Source: Haloprofundus marisrubri (GTDB lineage Archaea > Halobacteriota > Halobacteria > Halobacteriales > Haloferacaceae). Taken from it: a DNA stretch of 64,000 nucleotides. This document shows positions 50,055-59,864 of this stretch, one piece after another (position 1 is the stretch's first letter; each line of letters starts with the position of its first letter). The notes below the pieces were generated by a model. It did not search any database, was not told where the DNA came from, and worked only from the letters and a program-made list of their open reading frames with translations. The translations under genes were made by a program, and so were the position numbers. Where the stretch lies: contig NZ_LOPU01000031.1 in NCBI RefSeq assembly GCF_001469955.1, positions 1 to 64,000 on the forward strand. Reading direction: 5' to 3'.

Positions 50055-51377
50055 GTGAACCGTAACGACCGTTCGATTGTGGCGCTCGTGATGCTCGCTC
50101 ACGGGATGGTCCACACCTACGAGTTGTCCGTTCCCATCTTCGTCACTATCTGGCTCTTGGAGTTCGAGACTATCAGCCTCGGCTTCGCGCAGTTTCCGGT
50201 GAACGAGGCGACGCTCGGTCTCGTCGTCACCGCTGGCTACGCCCTGTTCGGATTGGGTGCACTTCCGGGCGGCGTGCTCGTCGATAAACTCGGCTCACGC
50301 CGTCTCATCACGCTCTGTCTGCTCGGCATGTCGGCGTCGTTCTTCATCCTCGGTGTCGCGCCGAGCGTACTCGCCATCGCGTTCGCACTCGTGGTCTGGG
50401 GCGTCGCCGCGAGCGTCTACCACCCCGCCGGACTGGCGCTCATCAGCAAAGGCGTCGAAGAGCGCGGAACCGGCTTCGCCTATCACGGTATGGCCGGCAA
50501 CATCGGCATCGGCCTCGGCCCGCTCGTCGCCGCGATTCTCCTGTTGTTCGTCGACTGGCGCATCGTCGCCACCGTGCTGGCTGTTCCGGCACTGTTGGCC
50601 GCGCTGTTCGCCTATCGTGCCGAGTTCGACGAGAACGCCGCCGTCAGCGGGGCGGCCGCGGAGACCGACGGCGGAGACTCGAAGGCGGACGCCGGTGTCG
50701 AGTCCTGGGGCGAGTTCGTCAGCGAGTCCAAACGGCTCTTTGCCGGCAGTTTCGTCTTCGTATTTATCGTCGTGATGTGTTCGGGACTGTACTACCGCGG
50801 CGTACTCACGTTCCTGCCGCAGTTGCTCGCCGGACTGCCGGGTGTCGACCCCGTCTCGCTGTCGTCGCTCATCCCCGGTGACCTGCTCGCGTCGGTCGGT
50901 CTCGAAGCGTCCGGCGACAGCCAACTCAACCCCGAGCGCTACATCTACTCGGGACTGTTGATGATTGGCGTGCTTGGGCAGTACGCCGGCGGGAAACTCA
51001 CCGACAGCGTCGCCCCCGAGAAAGGTATCGCCGGGGCGTTCGGCGCACTCGCCGTGCTCGCACTCGTCTTCCTCCCCGTGGCGAACCTCGGTATCGGACC
51101 GCTGCTCGTCGTGGCCGCGGTTCTCGGCTTCGCGCTGTTCGTCGTCCAACCGCTGTACCAAGCGACCGTCGCCGAGTACACGCCCGCGGGGACGCGCGGA
51201 CTCTCCTACGGCTACACCTACCTCGGCGTGTTCGGCATCGGCGCACTCGGCGGCGCTATCGCCGGTGCGATTCTCCAGTACGCCTCGCCCGGCGCGCTGT
51301 TCGTCACGCTCGCTGGATTCGCCGCGGTGGCGTCGCTGGTCGGTGTGTATCTCTCACGGAACGAGTCGACAGTCTGA
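50055..51377 (+). CDS. MFS transporter
   Basis: A 440-aa transporter with about 12 helices, GTG start at 50055, TATA-like GTTAAACCC about 30 bases upstream. The N-terminal half (ALVMLAHGMVHTYELSVPIFVTIW, LPGGVLVDKLGSRRLITLCLLG, AASVYHPAGLALISKGV) and the YHPAGLALI element resemble fosmidomycin-resistance-type/nitrate-like MFS carriers. The middle loop is hydrophilic and acidic. T6 (51415-51420) follows the stop as a terminator. Substrate unknown. Confidence 0.88.
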   Translation: MNRNDRSIVALVMLAHGMVHTYELSVPIFVTIWLLEFETISLGFAQFPVNEATLGLVVTAGYALFGLGALPGGVLVDKLGSRRLITLCLLGMSASFFILGVAPSVLAIAFALVVWGVAASVYHPAGLALISKGVEERGTGFAYHGMAGNIGIGLGPLVAAILLLFVDWRIVATVLAVPALLAALFAYRAEFDENAAVSGAAAETDGGDSKADAGVESWGEFVSESKRLFAGSFVFVFIVVMCSGLYYRGVLTFLPQLLAGLPGVDPVSLSSLIPGDLLASVGLEASGDSQLNPERYIYSGLLMIGVLGQYAGGKLTDSVAPEKGIAGAFGALAVLALVFLPVANLGIGPLLVVAAVLGFALFVVQPLYQATVAEYTPAGTRGLSYGYTYLGVFGIGALGGAIAGAILQYASPGALFVTLAGFAAVASLVGVYLSRNESTV

Positions 51378-51414
51378 GTGGCGGCGAAGGCGAAGGGAAC
51401 GGAACGGAACGCGG

Positions 51415-51420
51415 TTTTTT
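51415..51420 (+). terminator. T6 terminator after MFS gene
   Basis: GCGG-TTTTTT-GC lies 38 bases past the MFS stop, in the gap to the convergent DUF3054 gene, whose stop lies at 51425-51427. Typical archaeal T-run terminator. Confidence 0.55.
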
Positions 51421-51424
51421 GCTT

Positions 51425-51847
51425 TCAGCGGACTTTGAACACGAGCCATCGCCAGACGCCGAGCGCGAAGCCGACGGTGACGAGCGTGACGACGATGAAG
51501 ATGGGGTCCGCGCCGCCCTCGAAGAACGGCGAGGCGCGGATGCCGAGGCCGATGATGTCGGCGGGTACCCACGACCGGATGGCGAGCGGAATCGACGCTT
51601 TGGCGGACTCGCCCGCGCCGGCGGAGTACGCGCCGACCAGCGGCGCACAGATGAGCCAGCCGATGAAGAACGGTACGAGCGTCGTCAGCCAGCCGACGGG
51701 GTCACTCGTGAGATAGGAGACGCCGCCGTTGTGCATCGCCACGCCGAACGTGAGCACGAGGCCGATGACGAGCACGTCACCGACGGCAAGCGGCAGCGTC
51801 CCGCGGTCGATTCGTTGGTCCCAGAACGATTCCGATTGGGTGGCCAT
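51425..51847 (-). CDS. DUF3054 membrane protein
   Basis: A 140-aa protein with four hydrophobic helices. The DUF3054 features are VGDVLVIGLVLTFGVAMHNGG at the start, WLTTLVPFFIGWLICAPLVGAY, and PLAIRSWVPADIIGLGIRASPFFEGG. DUF3054 proteins are small membrane proteins with no known role. Convergent with the MFS gene. Confidence 0.88.
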   Translation of the reverse strand: MATQSESFWDQRIDRGTLPLAVGDVLVIGLVLTFGVAMHNGGVSYLTSDPVGWLTTLVPFFIGWLICAPLVGAYSAGAGESAKASIPLAIRSWVPADIIGLGIRASPFFEGGADPIFIVVTLVTVGFALGVWRWLVFKVR

Positions 51848-52022
51848 ATCCGGTGATTCGCACGGGGCCTAATGATTGCCCGGATTGTCGTTTCGCGCGT
51901 GAGTGAGTGACACGCGTTCGGCGGTGTGGACGGTCGCCACTCCGAGCACTCGCTTGTCTCGCCCGGACCACAGCCCACGTCCGGACCACACGGTCTTTGT
52001 CGTCACGCGCGAAGCGACCTGC

Positions 52023-52634
52023 ATGGAGTTTCTCGTGCTCGGCTGGCCGGAAGACGACGTGACGCTGCGTCTCGACTACCGGCAGTTCAGCTACGCCGGA
52101 AAGTTCGTCATGTCGAACACGGGGAAAGCCGTCGTCCGCGTCGACGACGAGGAACGGGCGAGAGGGCCGGAAACGGGCGACGAAGCCGACGAGTTCGACC
52201 GCGACGTACTCGCGGCCGTCGCGTTCAACGAGGACCGCACCGACTCCACGACGCTGTGGATTCGCTACGTTACCGTCCGCCAGGACCGCCGTGGCGACGG
52301 ACTCGGACCGAAACTCGCCGCGTTTCTCGCCGAGCAGGCGCGAGAGCAGGGCTACGACCGTCTCCGAATCGCCGTCAACAACCCGTTCGCCTACGAGGCG
52401 CTGTACAAAGCCGGATTCGCGTACACCGGCCGACAGACTGGACTTGCGGAGTTGGTGTTGGAGCGGGAGTTCGATGGCGAGACGGTCCGGAACCGAAGCC
52501 GAGAGACGTATCAGTCCGGACTGGACGCGTACCGCGAACGCGACCTCGGCGACGACGAACGGTCGTTTCTCGAATCGAGAGCCGACGCCGACCCGCCGGA
52601 GACGATTTCGGCACCCGAAAGTGCGGACGTTTAA
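52023..52634 (+). CDS. GNAT-family N-acetyltransferase
   Basis: A 203-aa acetyltransferase from ATG 52023. The acetyl-CoA loop is VRQDRRGDGLGPKLAAFLAEQAREQG (about 90-115), followed by RIAVNNPFAYEALYKAGF, the typical C-terminal motif B region. The C-terminal tail (about 150-203) is charged. Substrate unknown. The FEN1 gene starts 25 bases downstream on the same strand, so the two may be co-transcribed. Confidence 0.9.
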   Translation: MEFLVLGWPEDDVTLRLDYRQFSYAGKFVMSNTGKAVVRVDDEERARGPETGDEADEFDRDVLAAVAFNEDRTDSTTLWIRYVTVRQDRRGDGLGPKLAAFLAEQAREQGYDRLRIAVNNPFAYEALYKAGFAYTGRQTGLAELVLEREFDGETVRNRSRETYQSGLDAYRERDLGDDERSFLESRADADPPETISAPESADV

Positions 52635-52659
52635 CTCCGAGACCGTCTAACGTCGGCCA

Positions 52660-53640
52660 ATGGGAAACGCAGCGTTGCGCCAGTTGGCGGCGCTCTCAGA
52701 GGTGTCGTTCGACGACCTCGATGGGAGAGTCGTCGCCGTCGACGCGCACAACTGGCTCTACCGATATCTGACGACGACGGTCAAGTGGACCAGAGACGGG
52801 GTGTACACGACGAGCGAGGGCGAGGAAGTCGCCAACCTCGTCGGCATCGTCCAAGGCCTCCCCAAATTCTTCGAACACGACCTCGTCCCCGTCTTCGTCT
52901 TCGACGGCGGCGTGACCGAGTTGAAAGACGACGAAGTGGCCGAGCGACGCGAACAGCGCGAGAAAGCCGAGGAGATGCTCGCAGACGCCCAAGAACGCGG
53001 CGACCACATCGAAGCGGCCCGCCTCGAAGCGCGCACCCAACGACTGACGAGCGTCATCCAAGAGACGAGTCGTGAACTGCTCGACTTGCTCGACGTTCCC
53101 TACGTCGAAGCACCCGCCGAGGGCGAGGCGCAGGCGGCGTACATGGCCCGCCGCGGCGACGCCGACTACGTCGGCAGCGAGGACTACGACACGCTGCTGT
53201 TCGGCGCGCCGTTGACGCTTCGCCAACTCACCAGCTCCGGGAACCCGGAACTGATGAGTCTGGACGAGACGCTCGACGAACACGACCTCACCTACGAGCA
53301 ACTCGTCGACGTGGGCATCCTCTGTGGCACCGACTTCAACCCCGGCGTCGACGGTATCGGCCCGAAGACGGCGCTCAAATTGGTGCGAGAACACGGCGAC
53401 CTCTTCGGCGTGTTGGAAGCGCGCGGCGAACACGTCGAGTTCGCCGACCGGATTCGAGAGTTGTTTTTGGACCCGCCGGTCACAGACGAGTACGAGTTCG
53501 ACACCGACGTCGACCCCGACATCTCGGCGGCGCGCAGTTACGTTATCGAGGAGTGGGAAGTCGACGCCGACGAGGTCGAACGCGGCTTCGAGCGCATCGA
53601 CGACGCGCTGAGTCAGACCGGACTCGACCGCTGGACTTAG
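52660..53640 (+). CDS. fen1: Flap endonuclease 1
   Basis: Cleaves 5' flaps in Okazaki fragment processing and base-excision repair; 326 aa. N-terminal region starts [31 protein letters not shown] with the metal-binding Asp; the I-domain acidic cluster [14 protein letters not shown] and [13 protein letters not shown]3TH element [19 protein letters not shown]. It ends in QTGLDRWT, a PIP-box-like tail for PCNA. Its stop overlaps the stop of the gene on the other strand by four bases (53637-53640). Confidence 0.96.
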   Translation: MGNAALRQLAALSEVSFDDLDGRVVAVDAHNWLYRYLTTTVKWTRDGVYTTSEGEEVANLVGIVQGLPKFFEHDLVPVFVFDGGVTELKDDEVAERREQREKAEEMLADAQERGDHIEAARLEARTQRLTSVIQETSRELLDLLDVPYVEAPAEGEAQAAYMARRGDADYVGSEDYDTLLFGAPLTLRQLTSSGNPELMSLDETLDEHDLTYEQLVDVGILCGTDFNPGVDGIGPKTALKLVREHGDLFGVLEARGEHVEFADRIRELFLDPPVTDEYEFDTDVDPDISAARSYVIEEWEVDADEVERGFERIDDALSQTGLDRWT

Positions 53641-54116
53641 CGAAGTTCGACCGAGACGATTTCGGCGGGCGTCTCGCCGCAGCGACGGTAGCGTGGGGTG
53701 TCGACTTCGAAGTCTGCTGAATTCTCGGTGTCACCGCCACCGTCGCCGTTTCTCGTCTCATCCTCGCTGCGTTCGACCTCGAAGACGCGAAGCGAAATCA
53801 CGAGTCGCCCGGAATCGAGCGTCGCGCGAAGCACCGGCCCGGTGGCGGTGACGACGACGTACGGTGGGGCGGCGACCGGCGGTGCGGCGAGTTCGCCTCC
53901 CGCGGTGTCGACGCAGCGAGCGAGCAGTCCCGGCAACTGTTCGGTGATGCCCGCGCGAGCGAGGACGGTTTCGAGAGGCGAAACGACACGCGCTCTCTCG
54001 GTCGTCGTCTCGCCGTCCCATCCGGTGACAAGGGCGTCCGCGCAGTCGACGACGCTGTCGAGAAGTGCGGACTCCTCGGCGAGCAGGTACGCACGAACTC
54101 GGTCGACAGTACTCAC
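53637..54116 (-). CDS. Hypothetical protein
   Basis: A 159-aa acidic protein, convergent with fen1 and sharing four bases of stop region. The N-terminal half is helical ([25 protein letters not shown]); the C-terminal half is beta-rich ([31 protein letters not shown]). I do not recognise the family; the convergent overlap with fen1 may be conserved in relatives. Function unknown. Confidence 0.7.
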   Translation of the reverse strand: MSTVDRVRAYLLAEESALLDSVVDCADALVTGWDGETTTERARVVSPLETVLARAGITEQLPGLLARCVDTAGGELAAPPVAAPPYVVVTATGPVLRATLDSGRLVISLRVFEVERSEDETRNGDGGGDTENSADFEVDTPRYRRCGETPAEIVSVELR

Positions 54117-54216
54117 ACGCTTCAGTCACGGGCGGTGGATAAACGACTGCCGGAGCGGAGCCGCGGCAAGACCGTTCGGAGTCCGCGAGAGACTGCAAAA
54201 CGGGATACTCAGAACG

Positions 54217-54225
54217 TTTATAAAT
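54217..54225 (+). promoter_or_regulatory. TATA box of the HdeD-like gene
   Basis: TTTATAAAT, among the strongest TATA boxes in the window, lies about 46-54 bases before ATG 54271, giving a leader of about 20-25 bases. A weaker AGTTTATGC (about 54229) is also possible. Confidence 0.55.
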
Positions 54226-54270
54226 GCTAGTTTATGCTTTTTCGCATCCATTACACAACTGTCGATTACT

Positions 54271-54876
54271 ATGAGTTCAGAAGAGAGTTCCATGTCCACA
54301 ATGAACCGTATCGAAACCGACGTATCCGCGACGTGGCGGACGTTGATGATTGCCGGCGGGATTATCGCCATACTGGGCGTCATCGCCATTCTCGCGCCGT
54401 TTATCACCGGAATCTCGCTGTCGATATTCCTCGGTGCGCTCCTCATCGTTGGCGCAATTCTCCGGGGGGTCCACGCGTTCGGCGCGAGTAACTGGAAAGG
54501 TGGCCTGTTCCAAGGCGCGATGGCAATCGTCTACACCGTCGCCGGTGTTGCGCTCATTGCGAACCCGCTGGTCGGTCTCGCCTCGCTGACGATACTGCTC
54601 ATCGCGTACTTCTTCGTCGACGGTCTCGTCGAAATCGTGATGGGTCTCCGTCTGCGCCCCGACGCCAACTGGGGATGGCTCGTCGCCAGCGGCGTACTCG
54701 GCCTCGTCGTCGCCGGCCTGCTGTTCGTCGGCTTCCCGAGCACCGCGCTGTGGGCCGTCGGCCTCCTGTTCGGCATCAACCTCCTCGCCTCCGGCATCTC
54801 GATGGTGATGGTGGCGATGGACGGCCGCGACCACGCCCGCGAAGACGCCGCGTCATCGGCGGCCGGTAGCGCCTAA
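54271..54876 (+). CDS. HdeD family (DUF308) membrane protein
   Basis: A 201-aa protein from ATG 54271. It has about six hydrophobic segments in the internal-repeat DUF308 layout (IAGGIIAILGVIAILAPFITGISLSIFLGALLIVGAILRGVHAF, later GWLVASGVLGLVVAGLLFVGFPSTALWAVGLLFGINLLASG). In enterobacteria HdeD is linked to acid resistance, but archaeal homologues are uncharacterised. Confidence 0.88.
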   Translation: MSSEESSMSTMNRIETDVSATWRTLMIAGGIIAILGVIAILAPFITGISLSIFLGALLIVGAILRGVHAFGASNWKGGLFQGAMAIVYTVAGVALIANPLVGLASLTILLIAYFFVDGLVEIVMGLRLRPDANWGWLVASGVLGLVVAGLLFVGFPSTALWAVGLLFGINLLASGISMVMVAMDGRDHAREDAASSAAGSA

Positions 54877-54929
54877 TCGAAACGACCGCATTCGCTTTGT
54901 TTTTAGTCGTCGCGCACGCCGCATCAGTC

Positions 54930-55187
54930 ATGGACCTCAGCGAGATAGAGCAGCTCATCGAGGCCGGTATCGAGGACGCCGACGCGACCGTCTCCCGTCC
55001 ACGGAGTCCCGACGAGAACCACGAGGACGCCCACTTCGCGGCCGTCGTCGTCTCCCCGGCGTTCGAGGGGAAGTCGCTCGTCCAACAGCACCAGATGGTG
55101 TACGACGCCCTCGGCGAGCGGATGACCACCGACATCCACGCGATGGAGATAAAGACGTACACCCCCGAACAGTACGACGGCCAGTAG
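54930..55187 (+). CDS. BolA family protein
   Basis: An 85-aa BolA-fold protein: MDLSEIEQLIEAGIEDADATVSRPR with the HFAAVVVSPAFEGKSLVQQHQMVYDALGERMTTDIHAMEIKTYTPEQY segment covering the conserved second half. BolA proteins bind Fe-S glutaredoxins or DNA; in archaea the partner is unclear. ATG 54930 is used; GCTTTGTTTTTAG (54893-54905) is the TATA-like region about 30 bases upstream. Confidence 0.93.
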   Translation: MDLSEIEQLIEAGIEDADATVSRPRSPDENHEDAHFAAVVVSPAFEGKSLVQQHQMVYDALGERMTTDIHAMEIKTYTPEQYDGQ

Positions 55188-55266
55188 TCAACCCGCTTGG
55201 GTTCCTTCGTCCCGACTGCCCGCGCCCCCACGCTTTTGCACCGCGCTCGCGTCCGAGCGGATAGCA

Positions 55267-56499
55267 ATGACCGACCGGTTTCGGGACCCCGCGTGGCTTC
55301 GCGGTCACGTCGCAGACGTGTTGACGTTCTACTATCCGACCTGCGTCGACGAGACGCGCGGCGGCTTCGTCGCACAACTCGACGAGCGGACGAGTCGCGT
55401 CTACGACCCCGAACCGCGTCATCTCGTCGCCTCCGCTCGGTTCGTCGTCAACTTCGCCCGCGGTGCGCGTCTCGACGACGCGGCTGCAACTGCGGGGACG
55501 AACACACCAGACGCCGATGCGCTCGACTGGTGTCGCTCGGCGGCCGCACGCGGTGCGGAGTTTCTCGCGGACGCCCATCGCGACGCCGAGGCGGGCGGCT
55601 ACCAGTGGCTGCTCTCCGGCACCGACCCCGTCGACGAGCGACGCTCCTGTTACGGCCACGCGTTCGTCCTGTTGGCGTACGCCGAGGCGACGATGGCAGG
55701 CGTTCCGGGCGCGCGTGAACGGCTCGAAGCGACGGCCGACCTCGTCGACGAGCGGTTCTGGGAGGCCGACCACGGCCTCTGTCGGAGCGAACTCGACGCC
55801 GACTGGAACTCCGTCGAGTCCTACCGTGGGCAGAACGCCAACATGCACATGTGCGAGGCGATGCTCGGCGCGTACGAAGCGACGGAGAATCGAGCCTATC
55901 TCGACCGGGCGCTCACCATCGCCCGGCGGATGACCGTCGACCTCACGGAGACGACGGACGGTCGAATCTGGGAACACTACACCGAGTCGTGGGACCACGA
56001 CTTCGCGTACAACCGCGAGCAACCCGAAGACCTGTTCCGGCCGTGGGGCTACCAACCCGGCCACCACGCCGAGTGGGCGAAGCTCACCGCCGCGCTCTCG
56101 CGGCATACGGACGAACCGTGGCCCCGAGAACGGGCGACGGAACTGTTCGACGCCGCCCTCGACGGCTGGGACGAGGAGTACGGCGGCTTCTACTACACGC
56201 TGGACCGCGAGGGCGACCCCGTCGTCGACGACAAGTACGGCTGGCCGGTCGCCGAAGCTATCGGCGCGGCCGCGGTGCTGTCGGACGTCGTCGACGACGC
56301 CGACAGAGAGCGATATCTGGAGTGGTACGACCGCCTTTGGGCGTACGCGGAGGCGAACCTCGTCGCACCCGGCGGCAACTGGTACACGCAACTCACGCGG
56401 GAGAACGAGTACGTCGACACGAGCGACGGACCGGCGGTCGAACCGGGCTACCACCCGATTGGAGCCTGTTGGGAGGCGCTGCGTAGCTTCGACGGCTGA
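55267..56499 (+). CDS. AGE family epimerase/isomerase
   Basis: A 410-aa alpha/alpha-barrel protein of the N-acylglucosamine 2-epimerase superfamily. Recognisable elements: CYGHAFVLLAYAEAT (about 137-150), ESYRGQNANMHMCEAMLGAYEAT (about 185-205), WGYQPGHHAEWAKL (about 261-274; the His pair is probable catalytic), and HPIGACWEALRSF at the end. Members convert glucose/mannose or glucosamine-type sugars; some are cellobiose or mannobiose epimerases. Substrate not set. It fits the sugar-handling content of the window. Confidence 0.88.
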   Translation: MTDRFRDPAWLRGHVADVLTFYYPTCVDETRGGFVAQLDERTSRVYDPEPRHLVASARFVVNFARGARLDDAAATAGTNTPDADALDWCRSAAARGAEFLADAHRDAEAGGYQWLLSGTDPVDERRSCYGHAFVLLAYAEATMAGVPGARERLEATADLVDERFWEADHGLCRSELDADWNSVESYRGQNANMHMCEAMLGAYEATENRAYLDRALTIARRMTVDLTETTDGRIWEHYTESWDHDFAYNREQPEDLFRPWGYQPGHHAEWAKLTAALSRHTDEPWPRERATELFDAALDGWDEEYGGFYYTLDREGDPVVDDKYGWPVAEAIGAAAVLSDVVDDADRERYLEWYDRLWAYAEANLVAPGGNWYTQLTRENEYVDTSDGPAVEPGYHPIGACWEALRSFDG

Positions 56500-56578
56500 G
56501 GTCGACACGCCGGGAGAGTTGTATTTTCATGCCCATAACACCGGTAATTTGAAAAGATAGGTCCGACGAGTGGTCGGC

Positions 56579-57808
56579 ATGCGTCTCCGTCGCCTCACCC
56601 TCCCCCTCGGCTTCGCAGTCGTCGGCCTCAGTTATCCGCTGCCGTTCTTTCTCGTCTCCGCGCGGCAGGAACCAGTCGTTCTCTTCACCGTTCTCGCCAC
56701 CTGTCTCGCTGCGGCGTGCGGAACGCTCGTCTGGGCCGGCGCAGCCGGTTCGGAGCCGTCGCGTCGGCGCGGTGCGCTCGTCGGTGCGATGGCGACGCTC
56801 GTCGGGGCCGTCTGCAACGGTCTCGGAATGGTTGCCGTGTTGCTGGCGATGTACCCGCTGAACGGGTCGCTTCTCGAACAGACCGCGGCGCTACTGCTGC
56901 TCTCGACGCTCGTCGGCGTACTCACTGTGCCGCTGGCAGCGATGCTCGGCGTGTTCGTCGCGACTCGGCCGTCGTTCGGTCTTCCGCCGGGCGGAGAGTC
57001 GCCGCTGTCGTCGCTGAGTCGGTCGCCGGACGCGACGTTCCGACAACTCGGTGTCCTCGCGGGTATCGTCGTCCTCGTCGCTCTCGGCGGCGCTGTCGTT
57101 CAGTACACCGACCCGACGACACCCGCGCCCGCGGCCGACGCTCCCGAGTACGCAGGACCGGACGCACCCGCCGAGGAGCAGGTCGCACAAGCGCAGGCGC
57201 GAACTCGCGCCGTCTCGCACACGGTGACGTACTCGACGTCGATGTACGCGCCGAACGGGACGCTCGTCGAACGAGTCTCGCCGTTCCAGCGCGTCGAACA
57301 CGACCGCAGCAGCGACCTCGTTCGCGTCTCCACCATCGCAGCGGGCAGTCGGCCCGACGAGTTCGTCACCGCACTCTACACCCAAGATGGCGTCTGGCGG
57401 TGGGAGAGCGACGACACCGACCCCGAGACGAGAGCCATCCAACCGATGATGCGTCCGTACGGTATCGACGCGTACTGGACGGCGGCGACGACAGACGCAC
57501 CGGGACAGGTCGTCAAGCGGACGAAAAACACCACGACAATCAGGTACTCGACGCCGACAGACCGGATGGGCCGGCCGTACGACACGAACGGGAGTCGGAC
57601 GGTGACCATCGACCGGACGAGCGGTCGACTCCTCGAAATCGAGACGGTCCACGTCAGAGAGTCCGGTGAGAGAGTCGTTCAGACGTACCGCTATCACGAC
57701 TACGAGAACACGACCGTCTCCCGACCCGACCTTCCGGCGCGTCCGCTGGAATGGCATCTCTACGACCTCCTCGCCGGACCGCTGAACGGCGAGACGCCGC
57801 TACACTGA
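56579..57808 (+). CDS. Hypothetical membrane-anchored protein
   Basis: A 409-aa protein from ATG 56579. About five hydrophobic segments (residues 5-170, including a helix at VLAGIVVLVALGGAVVQYT) are followed by a soluble domain (about 190-409) with beta-hairpin repeats (HTVTYSTSMYAPNGTLVERVS, RTVTIDRTSGRLLEIETVHV), LolA-like in appearance. I do not recognise the family. The neighbouring gene (57839) is convergent. Confidence 0.7.
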   Translation: MRLRRLTLPLGFAVVGLSYPLPFFLVSARQEPVVLFTVLATCLAAACGTLVWAGAAGSEPSRRRGALVGAMATLVGAVCNGLGMVAVLLAMYPLNGSLLEQTAALLLLSTLVGVLTVPLAAMLGVFVATRPSFGLPPGGESPLSSLSRSPDATFRQLGVLAGIVVLVALGGAVVQYTDPTTPAPAADAPEYAGPDAPAEEQVAQAQARTRAVSHTVTYSTSMYAPNGTLVERVSPFQRVEHDRSSDLVRVSTIAAGSRPDEFVTALYTQDGVWRWESDDTDPETRAIQPMMRPYGIDAYWTAATTDAPGQVVKRTKNTTTIRYSTPTDRMGRPYDTNGSRTVTIDRTSGRLLEIETVHVRESGERVVQTYRYHDYENTTVSRPDLPARPLEWHLYDLLAGPLNGETPLH

Positions 57809-57838
57809 ACGCAGTGGAAGAAGCAGAGGCGCTCAGCG

Positions 57839-58978
57839 TCAGAGTCGCGGTTCGGCGTTCTCCAGTTCGTCGAGCGAGCGGTTCTTCAATGCCTCGCCCG
57901 TCTCGGCGTCGAAGAGATGTATCGCGGATTCGGGGAACCGCGCGACGGCCGGTTGGCCGGCCTCAACCGAGCGCATCCCGCCGATGGTTGCGACGAACGT
58001 GGTGTCGCTGTCGGCGGTGAAGTTCAGGTAGACGTTGTTCTCGTTGCCCATCGGTTCGACCACGTCGACGACCGTCTCGTAATCGTGGTCGCCGCTGGCT
58101 TCGGAGACGAGTTCGATGTCTTCAGGACGGACGCCAAGCACGACGCGGACCGCGTCGCCGAGACTCTCACGAGTCTGCTGTGAGAGCGGGTAGGCGAACT
58201 CTTGGCCGACGAGTCTGTCGCCCTGCATCTCCATCTCGAAGAAGTTCATCGAGGGGTCGCCGATGAAGCCCGCGACGAACTGGTTGGCTGGTTGGTGGTA
58301 CGCCTCCAGCGGCGTCGCCACCTGCTGGAGTCGCCCGTCGTTGAGGATGGCGATACGGTCGCCCATCGTCATCGCCTCCGTCTGGTCGTGGGTGACGTAC
58401 ATCGTCGTCACGCCGAGGTCCTCTTGGAGACGCTGAAGTTCGGTGCGCATCCCCGAACGCAACTTGGCGTCCAAGTTCGACAGCGGTTCGTCCATGAGGA
58501 ACACCTCGGGGTCACGGACGATAGCGCGGCCGAGGGCGACCCGCTGGCGCTGCCCGCCGGAGAGTTCTCTCGGTTTGCGGTCGACCAGTTCGCCGATGTT
58601 GAGCATCTCGGCGGTCTCGGTCACCTTCGTCGAGATAGTGTCGCCGTCGAGGTCCGTCGACTCTTCGAGGCCGAACGACATGTTCTCGCGGACGGTCATG
58701 TGCGGGTACAGCGCGTACGACTGAAACACCATCGCGATGTCTCTGTCGCGCGGCGAGGCGTCGTTGATGACGCGGTCGTCGAGACGTATCTCGCCGCTCG
58801 TTACCGTCTCCAGTCCCGCGACCATTCGAAGCGTCGTCGATTTCCCGCATCCCGAGGGACCGACGAGAACGAGGAACTCGCCGTCTTCGAGGTCGATGTT
58901 CACGTCGTCGACGGCGACGATGTCGCTGCCGTTGTCGTCGAACACTTTCGTGACGTGGTCGAGTATGAGTTGTGCCAT
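57839..58978 (-). CDS. Sugar ABC transporter ATP-binding protein (UgpC/MalK type)
   Basis: ATPase of the second sugar importer, 379 aa. Walker A GPSGCGKST, Q-loop VFQSYAL, signature LSGGQRQRVALGRAI, Walker B FLMDEPLSN, H-loop VTHDQTEAM. The C-terminal MalK regulatory (TOBE-like) domain is present (about 240-379; RPEDIELV, VEPMGNENNVYLNFT), which the first operon's partial ATPase could not show. Last gene of a leftward operon; one base separates it from the preceding permease gene. Confidence 0.95.
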   Translation of the reverse strand: MAQLILDHVTKVFDDNGSDIVAVDDVNIDLEDGEFLVLVGPSGCGKSTTLRMVAGLETVTSGEIRLDDRVINDASPRDRDIAMVFQSYALYPHMTVRENMSFGLEESTDLDGDTISTKVTETAEMLNIGELVDRKPRELSGGQRQRVALGRAIVRDPEVFLMDEPLSNLDAKLRSGMRTELQRLQEDLGVTTMYVTHDQTEAMTMGDRIAILNDGRLQQVATPLEAYHQPANQFVAGFIGDPSMNFFEMEMQGDRLVGQEFAYPLSQQTRESLGDAVRVVLGVRPEDIELVSEASGDHDYETVVDVVEPMGNENNVYLNFTADSDTTFVATIGGMRSVEAGQPAVARFPESAIHLFDAETGEALKNRSLDELENAEPRL

Positions 58979-58979
58979 G

Positions 58980-59864
58980 TTAGGATTCTCCCGCGACGCC
59001 TTCCGCGAACTGTTCGCCGAACAGTACGTAGACGACGAGCGTCGGAAGCGCCGCGACGAACGCGCCCGCCATCTGCAGGTTGTACTGCTGGACCATCGAG
59101 CCTTGCAACTGGTTCAGTGAGAGGGTGACGACCTGATTTTCCGGACTGGTCAGAAGCACCAGCGCGAACAGCAGGTCGTTCCAAATCTGGGTGAACTGGT
59201 AGATGAGCGTCACCGCGAAGATGGGCACCGACAGCGGCAGGATGATCTTCCAGTAGATTCGCGCCACCGTCGCGCCGTCCAAGCGCGCCGCCTCCAGCAT
59301 CTCCGGGTCGATGGTCGCGTAGTACGACCGAAACAGGATGGTACAGATGGGGATGCCGTAGGCGGTGTGCGTGATGATGAGTTCGAGGAGGCCCGTCCGT
59401 TCTGCGAGCAGCGGAACGCCCGCGAGAATGTCTTCGAGGCCGACCATCGTCCAAAACTGCGTCAACGGGACGAGCACCGACTGGTACGGCACGAAGATAC
59501 CGGCGACGAACAGCATTATCACCGCGACCTGTCCGCGCCAGTCGACGTTCGTTAGGCCGTACGCCGCGAGCGACCCGAAGATGGCCGACAGCGCGGTAGC
59601 CGGAATCGCCAACAGCAGGCTGTTGAACACGCCGAGTTGTAGGCGACTCCACGCCTCGAACCACGGTTCGACGGTGAAGCCAGACGGCGGCGGCGGGACG
59701 AACGGCGTCGACCCGATAAACGCCTCTTGGGATTTGAACGCCGTCATCAGACCGCTTTCGAGCGGCGAGAGGTAGAACGCTGCCATTACGACCAAGACTG
59801 CGTACAGGCCGATGCGCTGGAAATCGATACCGCTCGTCGAGTCGTTGGCTGTCTGTGAACTCAT
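58980..59864 (-). CDS. Carbohydrate ABC transporter permease (MalG/UgpE-like)
   Basis: A 294-aa permease. Six helices and the EAA loop EMLEAARLDGATVARIYWKIILPLSVPIFAVTL (about residue 190). The start overlaps the stop of the upstream permease by four bases (ATGA), suggesting translational coupling. It pairs with the 59861-60865 permease. CUT1-type sugar importer. Confidence 0.93.
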   Translation of the reverse strand: MSSQTANDSTSGIDFQRIGLYAVLVVMAAFYLSPLESGLMTAFKSQEAFIGSTPFVPPPPSGFTVEPWFEAWSRLQLGVFNSLLLAIPATALSAIFGSLAAYGLTNVDWRGQVAVIMLFVAGIFVPYQSVLVPLTQFWTMVGLEDILAGVPLLAERTGLLELIITHTAYGIPICTILFRSYYATIDPEMLEAARLDGATVARIYWKIILPLSVPIFAVTLIYQFTQIWNDLLFALVLLTSPENQVVTLSLNQLQGSMVQQYNLQMAGAFVAALPTLVVYVLFGEQFAEGVAGES